A DNA stretch of 64,000 bases from contig NZ_JADCLL010000009.1 in the NCBI RefSeq assembly GCF_015070375.1, forward strand, positions 140,583 to 204,582, in the 5' to 3' direction. Within the stretch, counting starts at the first letter, position 1. Each line of letters opens with the position of its first letter. Both the position numbers and the translations under genes were made by a program. Below, piece by piece: positions 1 to 7,177 of the stretch. The stretch comes from Nocardioides kribbensis. Lineage in GTDB: Bacteria > Actinomycetota > Actinomycetes > Propionibacteriales > Nocardioidaceae. The notes beneath the pieces are model-generated. The model was not told the DNA's origin. It saw only the letters and a program-made list of their open reading frames with translations, and searched no databases.

Positions 1-382
1 CGACCCGCTGCGCCTCCAGCAGGTGCTGGTCAACCTGGTCGGCAACGCCCAGGCCTACGGCGCCGAGCCGGTCGTCCTGGCCGCCCGCCCGCTCCCCGGG
101 CCGCCCGCCGCCCCGGGTCCCGCCCTGGTCGAGCTGGCCGTCTCCGACGCGGGGGCCGGGGTGCCGGCCGACTTCGTGCCGCGGCTCTTCGAGTCCTACA
201 CCCGCGCCGAGGGCACCGGCCGCCGTGGGTCGGGCCTGGGCCTGTCGGTGGTGCGGGAGCTGGTCGAGGCCCACGGCGGACGGGTCTCCTACGACGCCGC
301 CGCCAACGCCTTCCGCGTCGTGCTCCCCGCCCCGGCCGAGCTCAGCCTGGTCGAGCCGGTCGCGGCCGACCCCGTCGCCTGA
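1..382 (+). CDS. Sensor histidine kinase, C-terminal ATPase domain (5' end outside window)
   Basis: Only the last ~126 codons are present; the reading frame is open from base 2, so the gene begins upstream of the window. What remains is a HATPase_c domain: an N box (RLQQVLVNLVGNA), a G1 box (SDAGAGVPADF), and a G2 box (GSGLGLSVVRELVEAHGG). These are the ATP-binding signatures of two-component sensor kinases. The protein stops soon after the ATPase fold, with no extra C-terminal domain. Sensor domain, dimerisation histidine and partner regulator cannot be seen, so the stimulus is unknown. It converges on cydB across a strong hairpin. It could be an orphan kinase or the kinase of an OmpR/PrrA-like pair; sequence upstream of the window would tell. 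Confidence 0.9.
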   Translation, partial: DPLRLQQVLVNLVGNAQAYGAEPVVLAARPLPGPPAAPGPALVELAVSDAGAGVPADFVPRLFESYTRAEGTGRRGSGLGLSVVRELVEAHGGRVSYDAAANAFRVVLPAPAELSLVEPVAADPVA

Positions 383-432
383 CGTACCGCTGGGTCCCCA
401 GCTGTCCCACGCGTCACACCTGTCGGCCCCGA

Positions 433-472
433 CCCGCACCTGTCGGCCGACGCGTGGGCCGACAGGTGCGGG
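433..472. terminator. Bidirectional terminator between kinase and cydB
   Basis: A perfect 16-bp inverted repeat (arms 433-448 and 457-472, 8-nt loop) lies between two convergent genes. The stem extends by an A-T pair, and TTT follows on the plus strand. Position and symmetry fit a factor-independent terminator serving both genes. An 11-base part of the left arm (ACCTGTCGGCC) also occurs once just upstream, at 418-428. Confidence 0.75.
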
Positions 473-527
473 TTTCACCAGCCGGCTGGCGAAACCCGCG
501 GACGCCCGCCGACCCCACCCGACGCCC

Positions 528-1535
528 TCAGTGCCCCGCGTCGGCCCACTTCTCCGACTGCGTCAGCGAGAAGAGGTACGCCAGGGCGGGCAGGACGACG
601 GCGCCGGCGATGCCCACGGCGACGAGGAGGGCGGCCAGCGTGGCGGGGGCGCCGGCGGCGTCGGTGAGGGTGACCTCGTCGACGAGCAGCCAGGGGTACT
701 GCCCGATCCCCCAGCCCGACACCACGGCGGCCACGGCGACGAGGGCGGTCAGCCGGGCCACGGAGTGGCGTCCGACCCAGAGCAGCCACAGGGTGGCGGC
801 GCCGGCCGCGGCGGAGAGCAGCACCAGCGGCAGGGCGCGGCCGCTGAGGCCGGCCCACAGGGTCGGGGCGTCCTCGTGGAGCGGCACCAGGGCGGCGAAG
901 ACGACCAGCCCGGTGACCGCGCCGACGCCGAGGGTCCGGGCGCGCAACTGCGCGACCAGGTGCGTGCGACCGGCCCGCGCGGCGTCGGCGACCAGGAAGA
1001 CCCCGGCGAGGAAGGCGCAGGTGCCGACGGCGATGGCCCCGCCGAAGAACGACGTGGCGGTCAGCCACGACCCCCACACGTCGCCGCGTCCCTCGGCCGG
1101 CACCCGCCCCGAGGCGATCGCGCCGGCGGCCGCGCCGAGGAAGAAGGGCGTGATCAGCGAGGAGGCGGCGAAGACCGCGCCGAAAAGCTGGGCCTGGCGC
1201 AGCGAGCCGGAGTACTTGCGGAACGCGAACGCGGCCCCGCGCAGCACGATGCCCAGCAGCGCGAAGAGCATGGGGAAGATCAGCGTGCTCATGGTGGAGG
1301 CGAAGGAGGCCGGGAAGCCGGTCCACCACACGACGAGCACGTAGATCAGCCACACGTGGTTGGCCTCCCACACCGGCCCGAGACTGTGGTCGACCTGGGT
1401 GCGCAGCTCCGCGCCGCGTCGGCTGCCGCCGGCGGTGAGGTCGTAGAAGCCCGACCCGAAGTCGGCCCCGCCGAGGAGGGCGTAGGCGATCACGCCGGTG
1501 AACAGCGCCGCGGCGACGGCCAGCTCGAGGCTCAC
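528..1535 (-). CDS. cydB: Cytochrome bd oxidase subunit II
   Basis: Subunit II of the cytochrome bd quinol oxidase, a membrane terminal oxidase with high oxygen affinity; it pairs with CydA. The 335-residue product is hydrophobic with about eight to nine membrane segments. It has family hallmarks: LLGGADFGSGFYDL near residues 20-33, GPVWEANHVWLI near 53-64, and a conserved GIGQYPWLL stretch near the end. The start is the GTG at 1535, whose bases overlap the cydA stop (GTGA), giving translational coupling; a longer open frame upstream lies inside cydA and is rejected. No cydDC exporter genes follow: the next gene downstream is the convergent kinase. Cyd assembly factors must therefore be elsewhere, if present. 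Confidence 0.95.
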   Translation of the reverse strand: MSLELAVAAALFTGVIAYALLGGADFGSGFYDLTAGGSRRGAELRTQVDHSLGPVWEANHVWLIYVLVVWWTGFPASFASTMSTLIFPMLFALLGIVLRGAAFAFRKYSGSLRQAQLFGAVFAASSLITPFFLGAAAGAIASGRVPAEGRGDVWGSWLTATSFFGGAIAVGTCAFLAGVFLVADAARAGRTHLVAQLRARTLGVGAVTGLVVFAALVPLHEDAPTLWAGLSGRALPLVLLSAAAGAATLWLLWVGRHSVARLTALVAVAAVVSGWGIGQYPWLLVDEVTLTDAAGAPATLAALLVAVGIAGAVVLPALAYLFSLTQSEKWADAGH

Positions 1536-2926
1536 GCGTCGGCCCCCTCGAGCGACTCGCGCTCCGGGCCGTAGGGGCTGGGCAGGTCCTCCTCGCCCTC
1601 GCGCCAGCGCCGGGCCATCGAGCGGAGCACGACCACGGCGCCGACGGTCATCGCGGTGTAGACGACGGTGGAGATGCCGAGCAGCCACCACAGGCCGGGG
1701 TTGTCACCGGCGGCCTCGGTGGTGCGCATGACGCCGTAGACGACCCAGGGCTGCCGGCCGACCTCGGTGGCGATCCAGCCCGCCTCGAGGGCGACGACGG
1801 CCAGGGGTCCGGCGAGCACGGCGCCGCGCAGGAACCAGCGGTTGCCGAGCAGGTCGTGCCCGCGCCAGCGGGCCAGCCAGAAGAGCACGACCGCGAGGGC
1901 CAGCAGGGTGCCGATGCCGACCATCGACTGGAAGGCCAGGTGGGTGATGTTGACCGGCGGCTGCTCGTCGACGGGGATGGTGTCGAGGCCCTGCACCGGC
2001 TCGGTGAAGGAGTTCCGCGCGATGAGCGAGCCGAGGTAGGGGATGTCGAGGGCGTAGCGGACCTCGCCGTCGACCAGCAGGCCGCCCAGGCGCAGTGGCG
2101 AGGGGCTCTCGGTCTCCAGGGCCAGCTCGAAGGCGGCCAGCTTGGCCGGCTGCGTCGAGGCGAGCCGGGAGCCGAGCAGGTGGCCGATGACCGGCTGGAG
2201 CAGCGCGGCGACGGTGGCGAAGACGAAGGGCACGGTGAAGCCGAGGCGGTGGTGGCGGTCGCGGCGACCGCGGAGCATCCCGGCGGCGTAGACCGCGCTG
2301 ATCGCGAAGCCCGCGACCATGAAGGCCGCCACCCACATGTGGAGGAACTGCATCCACACGCCGTCGTTGAGGAAGGCCACCCAGGGCTGGACGTCGACGA
2401 CCTCGCCGCCCTCGATGCGGAAGCCGGTGGGGTTGTTCATCCACCCGTTGACCGCGAGCACGCAGAAGGTGCCGACGACGCCGGTGATGCCCATCGGCAC
2501 GAGCATCAGCAGGTGCTGCTTGGGCGGGATGCGTCCCCAGCCGTAGAGGTAGATGCCCAGGAAGATGGCCTCGAGGAAGAAGGCGAGGCCCTCGAAGGCG
2601 AAGGGCAGTCCGAGCACGTCGCCGAAGCGGCTCATCAGGCCCGGCCACAGCAGCCCGAACTCGAAGGACAGCACCGTGCCGGAGACCGCGCCGATCGCGA
2701 AGAGCACCGCGGAGACCTTCGACCAGCGCTTGGCCAGCACCAGCGCGTCGGGGTCGTCGCGGTAGATGCCGCGCCAGTGCATCGCGAAGATGATGGTGGG
2801 GAAGGCGACGCCGAAGCAGGCCAGCACGATGTGCCAGCCCAGCGACAGCGCCATCTGCTGCCGCGCCGGGAGCAGCCCGGCGGGGTCGTCGGTGACCAGG
2901 GACGTGAGGGCGAGGAGGGGCTCCAC
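1532..2926 (-). CDS. cydA: Cytochrome bd oxidase subunit I
   Basis: Haem-carrying subunit I of cytochrome bd quinol oxidase, 464 residues. The N-terminal helix has RQQMALSLGWH with His32 at the position of the E. coli haem b595 ligand (Gln eight residues before it is also kept). The conserved GRQPWVVYGVMRT block near 390-402 follows the quinol-oxidising region. The connecting Q-loop is short, as in the Bacillus / cyanide-insensitive type rather than the long-loop E. coli type; that subtype is my inference from length. Start ATG at 2926; a shorter start at Met25 would cut into the first helix. A Rex-like operator sits 41 nt upstream, implying induction when NADH is high or oxygen low. Confidence 0.95.
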   Translation of the reverse strand: MEPLLALTSLVTDDPAGLLPARQQMALSLGWHIVLACFGVAFPTIIFAMHWRGIYRDDPDALVLAKRWSKVSAVLFAIGAVSGTVLSFEFGLLWPGLMSRFGDVLGLPFAFEGLAFFLEAIFLGIYLYGWGRIPPKQHLLMLVPMGITGVVGTFCVLAVNGWMNNPTGFRIEGGEVVDVQPWVAFLNDGVWMQFLHMWVAAFMVAGFAISAVYAAGMLRGRRDRHHRLGFTVPFVFATVAALLQPVIGHLLGSRLASTQPAKLAAFELALETESPSPLRLGGLLVDGEVRYALDIPYLGSLIARNSFTEPVQGLDTIPVDEQPPVNITHLAFQSMVGIGTLLALAVVLFWLARWRGHDLLGNRWFLRGAVLAGPLAVVALEAGWIATEVGRQPWVVYGVMRTTEAAGDNPGLWWLLGISTVVYTAMTVGAVVVLRSMARRWREGEEDLPSPYGPERESLEGADA

Positions 2927-2966
2927 GCACTCGACGCTACGTCGGGGGGAGACCCCCTCCGAGGGT

Positions 2967-2984
2967 TTGTGAATTCATTCACGA
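2967..2984. promoter_or_regulatory. Rex-type redox operator upstream of cydAB
   Basis: The 18 bases read TTGTGAA-TTCA-TTCACGA. They match the established Rex operator form (TTGTGAA, four bases, TTCACAA) with one mismatch. The site lies 41-58 nt upstream of the cydA ATG. Rex is the NAD(H)-sensing repressor known to control cydABCD in Streptomyces. The rex gene is not in this window. Confidence 0.75.
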
Positions 2985-3135
2985 AGTCGTGGGGGTGGCC
3001 CTCGACACACGGCCGTCACACGTTCTTCACGGCCTCCACCCCGCAAGGTGAAACGATTGGCGCGCAGGCTGGGGCAGCATCTACGGTCGGTCGGCCGTCT
3101 GGCACCAACCGGCCCGCGACAGGAAGAGGACAGCC

Positions 3136-3516
3136 GTGAACGCCCCCGAGCGATCCGACGACGCCCCCCGTCGCGACCCCGGCGTGCCCGCCGTCCGCCT
3201 GACCGACGTCGACACCACGCTGCTGACCCGGGTCGGCGCCGTGCGCTGCACGCTGCGGGTGAGCAACGACGACGTCACCCCCATCGTCGACCTCGCCGTC
3301 ACCCACGAGAGCGAGGACGGCCTCGTCTGCGGCATGCTCGCGAAGGAGATGCCCGGCCGCAGCAGCCGCGAGTTCAGCGTGCTGATCCAGGTCGGCGAGC
3401 ACGCCGAGCTCTCCCTGCCGCTCACCCTCGTCTTCACCGACGCCTACGGCGGCCACTGGGCCGCCACCAGCGAGGCCCCCGTCCGGTACGTCGGGCCCGC
3501 GGCCCCCGGCGACTGA
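3136..3516 (+). CDS. Conserved hypothetical protein, 126 aa
   Basis: A small acidic soluble protein that I do not recognise. It starts at a GTG preceded by a purine-rich ribosome site (AGGAAGAGGA, 3121-3130). After about 20 charged, Pro-rich residues it is a beta-rich domain: repeated short hydrophobic strands around residues 30-60 and 75-118. There is no signal peptide and no membrane segment, and one cysteine in each half. It is divergent from cydAB (209 bp apart), so the two could share regulation, although the Rex site is nearer cydA. It may be an Actinobacteria-specific family of unknown function. Codon use is typical for the window, which supports a real gene. Confidence 0.7.
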   Translation: MNAPERSDDAPRRDPGVPAVRLTDVDTTLLTRVGAVRCTLRVSNDDVTPIVDLAVTHESEDGLVCGMLAKEMPGRSSREFSVLIQVGEHAELSLPLTLVFTDAYGGHWAATSEAPVRYVGPAAPGD

Positions 3517-3882
3517 CGCCGGGCACCGGACCCGAGGGCCTTACAACGTAAGGCCTTCCGAAGGTAAAGACAATGGTCCGATCCGACCATTCAGACCGCA
3601 GCGTCCCGAGCGCCATGATCGACCGGTGCGGGCACCCGGCCCGCACCCACGGGGCCCCCCGCCACGCGCGCGTCGAGTCGCTCCGCTCCGGGGGGACGGG
3701 GCGACCGACGACCGGCCCGGGGTCGCCCTCGACGGGCGCGGCACCCGCCCGGGTGGGGGTCGTGCGAGACGTGGGGTCTCCCCCGCGTGGCGCACGACCT
3801 CCACCGAACCCGGCTCGCAGCGGCACCGGGCGCCGGCGCCCGCGGGCGACGGTCGCGCACCCGCGCGGGTGGCGCAGCGGGG
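3517..3882. other. Non-coding region with two inverted repeats
   Basis: Between two convergent genes I see no credible coding frame. It contains an 8-bp stem with a 3-nt loop (3537-3544 / 3548-3555), then an operator-like repeat (AATGGTC 3572-3578 and GACCATT 3585-3591, 6-nt spacer) in a short AT-richer stretch. The rest is very G+C-rich with an arginine-rich accidental frame. The first hairpin could terminate the 3136-3516 gene; the second looks like a GntR-type TGGT...ACCA dyad, but no promoter-dependent gene starts there. Confidence 0.5.
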
Positions 3883-4566
3883 CTACTGGCCGACGCGCCA
3901 GCGTCCGAGCAGCGTGCCGTGGTCCTCGAGCAGCAGGGTCAGGTCGAGCGGCTTGTCGATCGGCGCACCCTCGGTGATCCGGCCGTTGCTGCCGGCGACC
4001 AGGCGCGGCACGGTGGTGCCGGTGAGCTCGTCGACACAGCCCTGGAAGACCATGTCGCGCAGCAGGTGGGGCCCGCCCTCGCAGAGCTGGTTGCCCCAGC
4101 CGCGCTCGGCCAGGGTGGCCTTGAGCAGAGGCAGGTCGACCCGGTGGGAGCCGAGGGTCAGCACGTGCTCCTCGCCGAGGGTCGCGCGGGCCTTCTCGAT
4201 GCCGTCGGAGCGCGAGCAGGTGGCGAGGTAGACCGAGCCGGCCGGCGCGCCCACCAACGAGGGCGGCACCTGCGCCTTGCGGCTGACCAGCACGATCGGG
4301 GTGTCGGTGGGGCGGTAGCCCTCGGCCTTGGCCGTGCCGGCGCCGACGATGATCACGTCGGCCAGCGAGCGCAGCGTGTCGAAGACCCGCTTGTCGGCGG
4401 CGTTGTTGATCGAGCCGCTCACCCCGGTGTCGCCGGTGGCGCTGCCGTCCACCGTGCTCACCATGTTGGCGCGCAGCCACGGCGTCGACGGCGCCGAGTA
4501 GAGCTCGCGCAGGTCGTCGTCGCTCACGTCAGGTCCGACGGTGTCGGGACCGATCAGGACTCGCAT
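3883..4566 (-). CDS. RibD C-terminal / DHFR-like pyrimidine reductase family protein
   Basis: A 227-residue NADPH-dependent reductase of the RibD C-terminal (dihydrofolate-reductase-like) superfamily. Visible family features: WLRANMVSTVDGSAT near residues 31-45, FDTLRSLADVIIVGAGTAKAEGY near 62-85 with the cofactor-binding Gly cluster, and the ending motif CEGGPHLLRDMV. The deaminase half of RibD is absent. It strongly recalls the stand-alone mycobacterial Rv2671 type, which is known to have dihydrofolate-reductase activity and to affect antifolate susceptibility. The start ATG at 4566 overlaps the preceding gene by 13 nt. It is the last gene of the gpgS-folP2 operon, so a pterin/folate substrate is plausible, but a riboflavin-type pyrimidine substrate cannot be excluded. 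Confidence 0.85.
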   Translation of the reverse strand: MRVLIGPDTVGPDVSDDDLRELYSAPSTPWLRANMVSTVDGSATGDTGVSGSINNAADKRVFDTLRSLADVIIVGAGTAKAEGYRPTDTPIVLVSRKAQVPPSLVGAPAGSVYLATCSRSDGIEKARATLGEEHVLTLGSHRVDLPLLKATLAERGWGNQLCEGGPHLLRDMVFQGCVDELTGTTVPRLVAGSNGRITEGAPIDKPLDLTLLLEDHGTLLGRWRVGQ

Positions 4567-5141
4567 GTCCACCTCATCACCCAGTACTGCACGCCGAACG
4601 GGTCGGCGGCGAAGTCCACCTCTGCCCGCCAGGCCCCCTGTCCGCCCCCGAGGAGCCGGCCCAGCGTCACGAACCCGTCGGGGTTGCCGACCAGCAGCTG
4701 ATCCGCGAGCTCGCGGTCCAAGCGTGTCAGGTGCTCCGCGTCGACCTGACGGAGGGCCCTCCCCAACGCCTCGTCGAAGCCCCGGGCCCGCTCGTCGAGG
4801 TGCCCCGGCGCCTTCTCCCCGCGCCGGGCCGACCCGTTGGCCACCACCACGTACGCCGCACCCTCGGGGTCGGCCGCAGGGTCGCTCGCGGGGTCGGCCG
4901 CGTTGCTCGCGGGGACGACGTCGGCAGCGACTCCCGCCGCCCCGAGCAGCGAGCGGGCGACCCGCTCGCCCTGCGCGTCGGCCACGAGCACGACCGACCC
5001 CGCGCCGGCGAGCGACCCGAGCGCCGCGACGCACGCCGCGCGGAGCTCCGCGACCGGGTCGGCGATCCCGGCGTACTCGGGGAGCAGCGCGAGCACCCCC
5101 GGCACCAGCACGACGGTCCTCGCACCACGCACGGCACTCAC
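4554..5141 (-). CDS. LigB-like (class III extradiol dioxygenase-like) protein, probably non-catalytic
   Basis: A 195-residue protein resembling the small actinobacterial LigB/MEMO-like proteins often found beside miaA-dapF. The match is clearest at the C-terminus: a 'NGSARRGEKAPGHLDERA' block near 120-138, then 'GFDEALGRAL', 'LADQLLVG', and a final GVQYWVMRW. Members of that family normally begin with a CPHPPLL-type segment that supplies histidine ligands. Here the equivalent strand reads TVVLVPGVLALLPEYAG without His, so a metal-dependent reaction looks unlikely. Start GTG at 5141 overlaps the folP2 stop (GTGA). The role is unknown; tight coupling inside the operon suggests a partner or scaffold for FolP2-like or RibD-like. 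Family assignment is from memory of the pattern. Confidence 0.65.
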   Translation of the reverse strand: MSAVRGARTVVLVPGVLALLPEYAGIADPVAELRAACVAALGSLAGAGSVVLVADAQGERVARSLLGAAGVAADVVPASNAADPASDPAADPEGAAYVVVANGSARRGEKAPGHLDERARGFDEALGRALRQVDAEHLTRLDRELADQLLVGNPDGFVTLGRLLGGGQGAWRAEVDFAADPFGVQYWVMRWTCES

Positions 5142-6001
5142 TGCAGCCCCCTGATCGCTCGGGCCGGGCGGCGACGCCCGAGCACGGTGTTGACCATGTC
5201 GACGGTCTGGCGCGTCTCCACGACCTGGTGCACGCGGTAGATCCGCGCGCCGGCGGCGGCGCACAGCGCGGTGGCGGCCAGGGTGCCGACGAGTCGCTCG
5301 CCGACCGGGAGGTCGAGCGACTCCCCCACGAAGTCCTTGTTCGAGAGCGACACCAGCACCGGGCGACCGGTGTCGACCATCTCGCCGATGCGCCGGGTGA
5401 CCTCGAGGGAGTGGAAGGTGTTCTTGCCGAAGTCGTGGGCGGGGTCGATGACCACGCTGCGGGGGTCGACGCCGGCGGCGACGGCGCGGTCGGCGTAGGC
5501 CATGGTGTCGGCGATCGCGGAGGCGACGACGTCGTCGTACTCCACCCGGAAGGGGCGGGTGCGCGGCGTCGCGCCGCCGGTGTGGGTGCAGATCACCGCG
5601 GCGCCGGCCTCGGCGGCGGCGTCGACGAGCTCGGGGTCGGCCCCGCCCCAGGCGTCGTTGAGCACGTCGGCGCCGGCCTCGCAGACCGCCCGGCCGACCT
5701 CGGCGCGCCAGGTGTCGACGGAGATGACGAGGTCGGGGTGCTCCGCGCGCACCTGCGCGACGAAGTCGACGACGCGCGCCTTCTCCTCGGCGGCGTCGAT
5801 CTCGACGCCGGGGGCGGCCTTGATGCCGCCGATGTCGACGATCTCGGCGCCGTCGGCCACGACCTGCGCGACGCGCGCGAGCGCCTTGTCCTCGGCCCAG
5901 GTGGCGCCCTTGTCGAAGAAGGAGTCGGGGGTGCGGTTGACGATGGCCATCATCAGCATGGCGTCGTCGTCGAACTCACGACGGCCGAGCTTGAGCGTCA
6001 C
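5138..6001 (-). CDS. folP2: FolP2-type dihydropteroate synthase homologue
   Basis: 287-residue TIM-barrel of the pterin-binding (DHPS) family. The first pterin motif is present as MAIVNRTPDSFFDKG (residues 18-32, Asn22). The second loop reads DIGGIKAAPG (56-65), where true dihydropteroate synthases have GGESTRPG. That substitution, and location next to gpgS, match mycobacterial FolP2 (Rv1207 beside Rv1208). From my recollection of the family, FolP2 does not carry out normal DHPS chemistry. Later barrel strands VISVDTW, ADVLNDAWGG, VIDPAHDFGK and PVLVSLSNKDFVGE are intact, so a pterin-like ligand may still bind. Start is the GTG at 6001, overlapping the gpgS stop. The actual reaction is unknown; a functional folP1 should exist elsewhere. 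Confidence 0.85.
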   Translation of the reverse strand: MTLKLGRREFDDDAMLMMAIVNRTPDSFFDKGATWAEDKALARVAQVVADGAEIVDIGGIKAAPGVEIDAAEEKARVVDFVAQVRAEHPDLVISVDTWRAEVGRAVCEAGADVLNDAWGGADPELVDAAAEAGAAVICTHTGGATPRTRPFRVEYDDVVASAIADTMAYADRAVAAGVDPRSVVIDPAHDFGKNTFHSLEVTRRIGEMVDTGRPVLVSLSNKDFVGESLDLPVGERLVGTLAATALCAAAGARIYRVHQVVETRQTVDMVNTVLGRRRPARAIRGLQ

Positions 6002-7011
6002 AGGAGGTCCTTCGCGGGTGGTCGTTCGATGATCGGTACGTCGCGCTCGACGGGGCTGATGCGCCCGCCGTCGGGACGGTACTGCCGCAGCCGCACTGCT
6101 CCCTCCCCCCTCCGGCCCGACTCCTCGGCGTCTCCCCCGGTGGTCGAGTAGCCAGCGCCGGTGGGCGTCTCGACACCCCCACGCCGCTGCTCGACGGCCG
6201 CGAGGATCTGCACGGCCATGGCCCCCAGGTCGAGCAGCGCCTGGTGGCGGTGCGCGCGCCGCCCGAGGTCGACCTGGGCGATCGCGCCGGCGCCCCGCAG
6301 CCGGCAGGTGTCGATGAGGGCGGCCAGCTCCACGGCGTAGCCGGTCGGCACCGACAGCGACGCGAAGAGCTCACGGCGGATCGCCCACTCCCCCGCCAGG
6401 GGCTGCACGAGCCCGGCGAGCGCGGGGTGCTCGAGGGCGATGACCGGGCGGGCGACGAGCTCGGTGACCCGCCCGCCGTCGAGCGCGCCGAGCCCCTCGG
6501 GGCCCTCGCCGGTGCCGGGCCGCTCGTAGAAGCCCTTCACCAGCCCGACCTCGGGCCGGGTCAACAGCGGACCGAGCAGACCGGGCACGAAGTGGGTGTC
6601 CCAGTCGACGAGGTCGGCGTCCATGAAGACCAGCACGTCGCCGGTGGTCACGAAGAGCGACTTCCACATCGCCTCGCCCTTGCCGGGGTGGCTGCCCAGC
6701 TCGGGGCGCACCTCCGCGGAGCGGTGCACCACGGCGCCGGCGTCGGTGGCGACCTCGTAGGTCGCGTCGGTGGAGTCGGAGTCGATGACGACGATCTCGT
6801 CGAGCAGCGCGACGGTCTCCACGAGCGCCTCGCGCACCCGGGTGACGACGTCGCCGACGGTGGCGGCCTCGTTGCGGGCCGGCACGACGAGGCTGACCCG
6901 CAGCCCGCTCGCGGCCTTGGCGGCCAGCAGGTCGTCGAGCGACCAGTCGGCCCACACGTAGGTCGCCGGTGCCGAGCCGGCTGCGGGGGCGGAGGCAGCC
7001 GAGTGCGTCAC
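5998..7011 (-). CDS. gpgS: Glucosyl-3-phosphoglycerate synthase
   Basis: GT81/GT2-type transferase that makes glucosyl-3-phosphoglycerate from a nucleotide-glucose and 3-phosphoglycerate. This is the first step to glucosylglycerate and, in mycobacteria, methylglucose lipopolysaccharide. The 337-residue protein has VSLVVPARNEAATVG (about 39-53), VIDSDSTDAT (about 74-83), GKGEAMWKSL near 110 and the metal-binding FMDADLVDWD near 130. The C-terminal part has the EWAIRRELF and YAVELAALID stretches typical of GpgS. I start at GTG 7011; a longer open frame to 7107 would run through a palindrome and is less likely. No strong ribosome site is seen. It leads the four-gene overlapping operon. The extreme C-terminus (last ~70 residues) is variable and charged. 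Confidence 0.9.
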   Translation of the reverse strand: MTHSAASAPAAGSAPATYVWADWSLDDLLAAKAASGLRVSLVVPARNEAATVGDVVTRVREALVETVALLDEIVVIDSDSTDATYEVATDAGAVVHRSAEVRPELGSHPGKGEAMWKSLFVTTGDVLVFMDADLVDWDTHFVPGLLGPLLTRPEVGLVKGFYERPGTGEGPEGLGALDGGRVTELVARPVIALEHPALAGLVQPLAGEWAIRRELFASLSVPTGYAVELAALIDTCRLRGAGAIAQVDLGRRAHRHQALLDLGAMAVQILAAVEQRRGGVETPTGAGYSTTGGDAEESGRRGEGAVRLRQYRPDGGRISPVERDVPIIERPPAKDLL

Positions 7012-7089
7012 GTGGCGAGCGTAGCCAGCGACCCGGCGCACCCACCCACCGGACGACGACCGGGCGACCCGCCGGTCGGCTCGCGCCAC

Positions 7090-7107
7090 ATGGTCATGAA
7101 TGACCAT
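7090..7107. promoter_or_regulatory. Operator-like palindrome between gpgS and secreted glycosidase
   Basis: ATGGTCAT-GA-ATGACCAT: perfect 8-bp arms around a 2-nt centre, in the divergent gap and 70-80 nt from both start codons. This is the size and placement expected of a dimeric repressor or activator site. No regulator gene is adjacent. Confidence 0.45.
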
Positions 7108-7177
7108 CTCGTCGTCCGACCGGTGCGCTGCGTCTCACGACGCCGCGCGGGTCGCCCGGCTCTGCGAGGCTGGTGTC

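Noticed and set aside
3573..3977. Arg/Pro/Gly-rich 134-codon frame in the gap before the RibD-like gene
   Set aside because: Amino-acid composition is that of random high-G+C sequence; it overlaps the real gene end and has no ribosome site.
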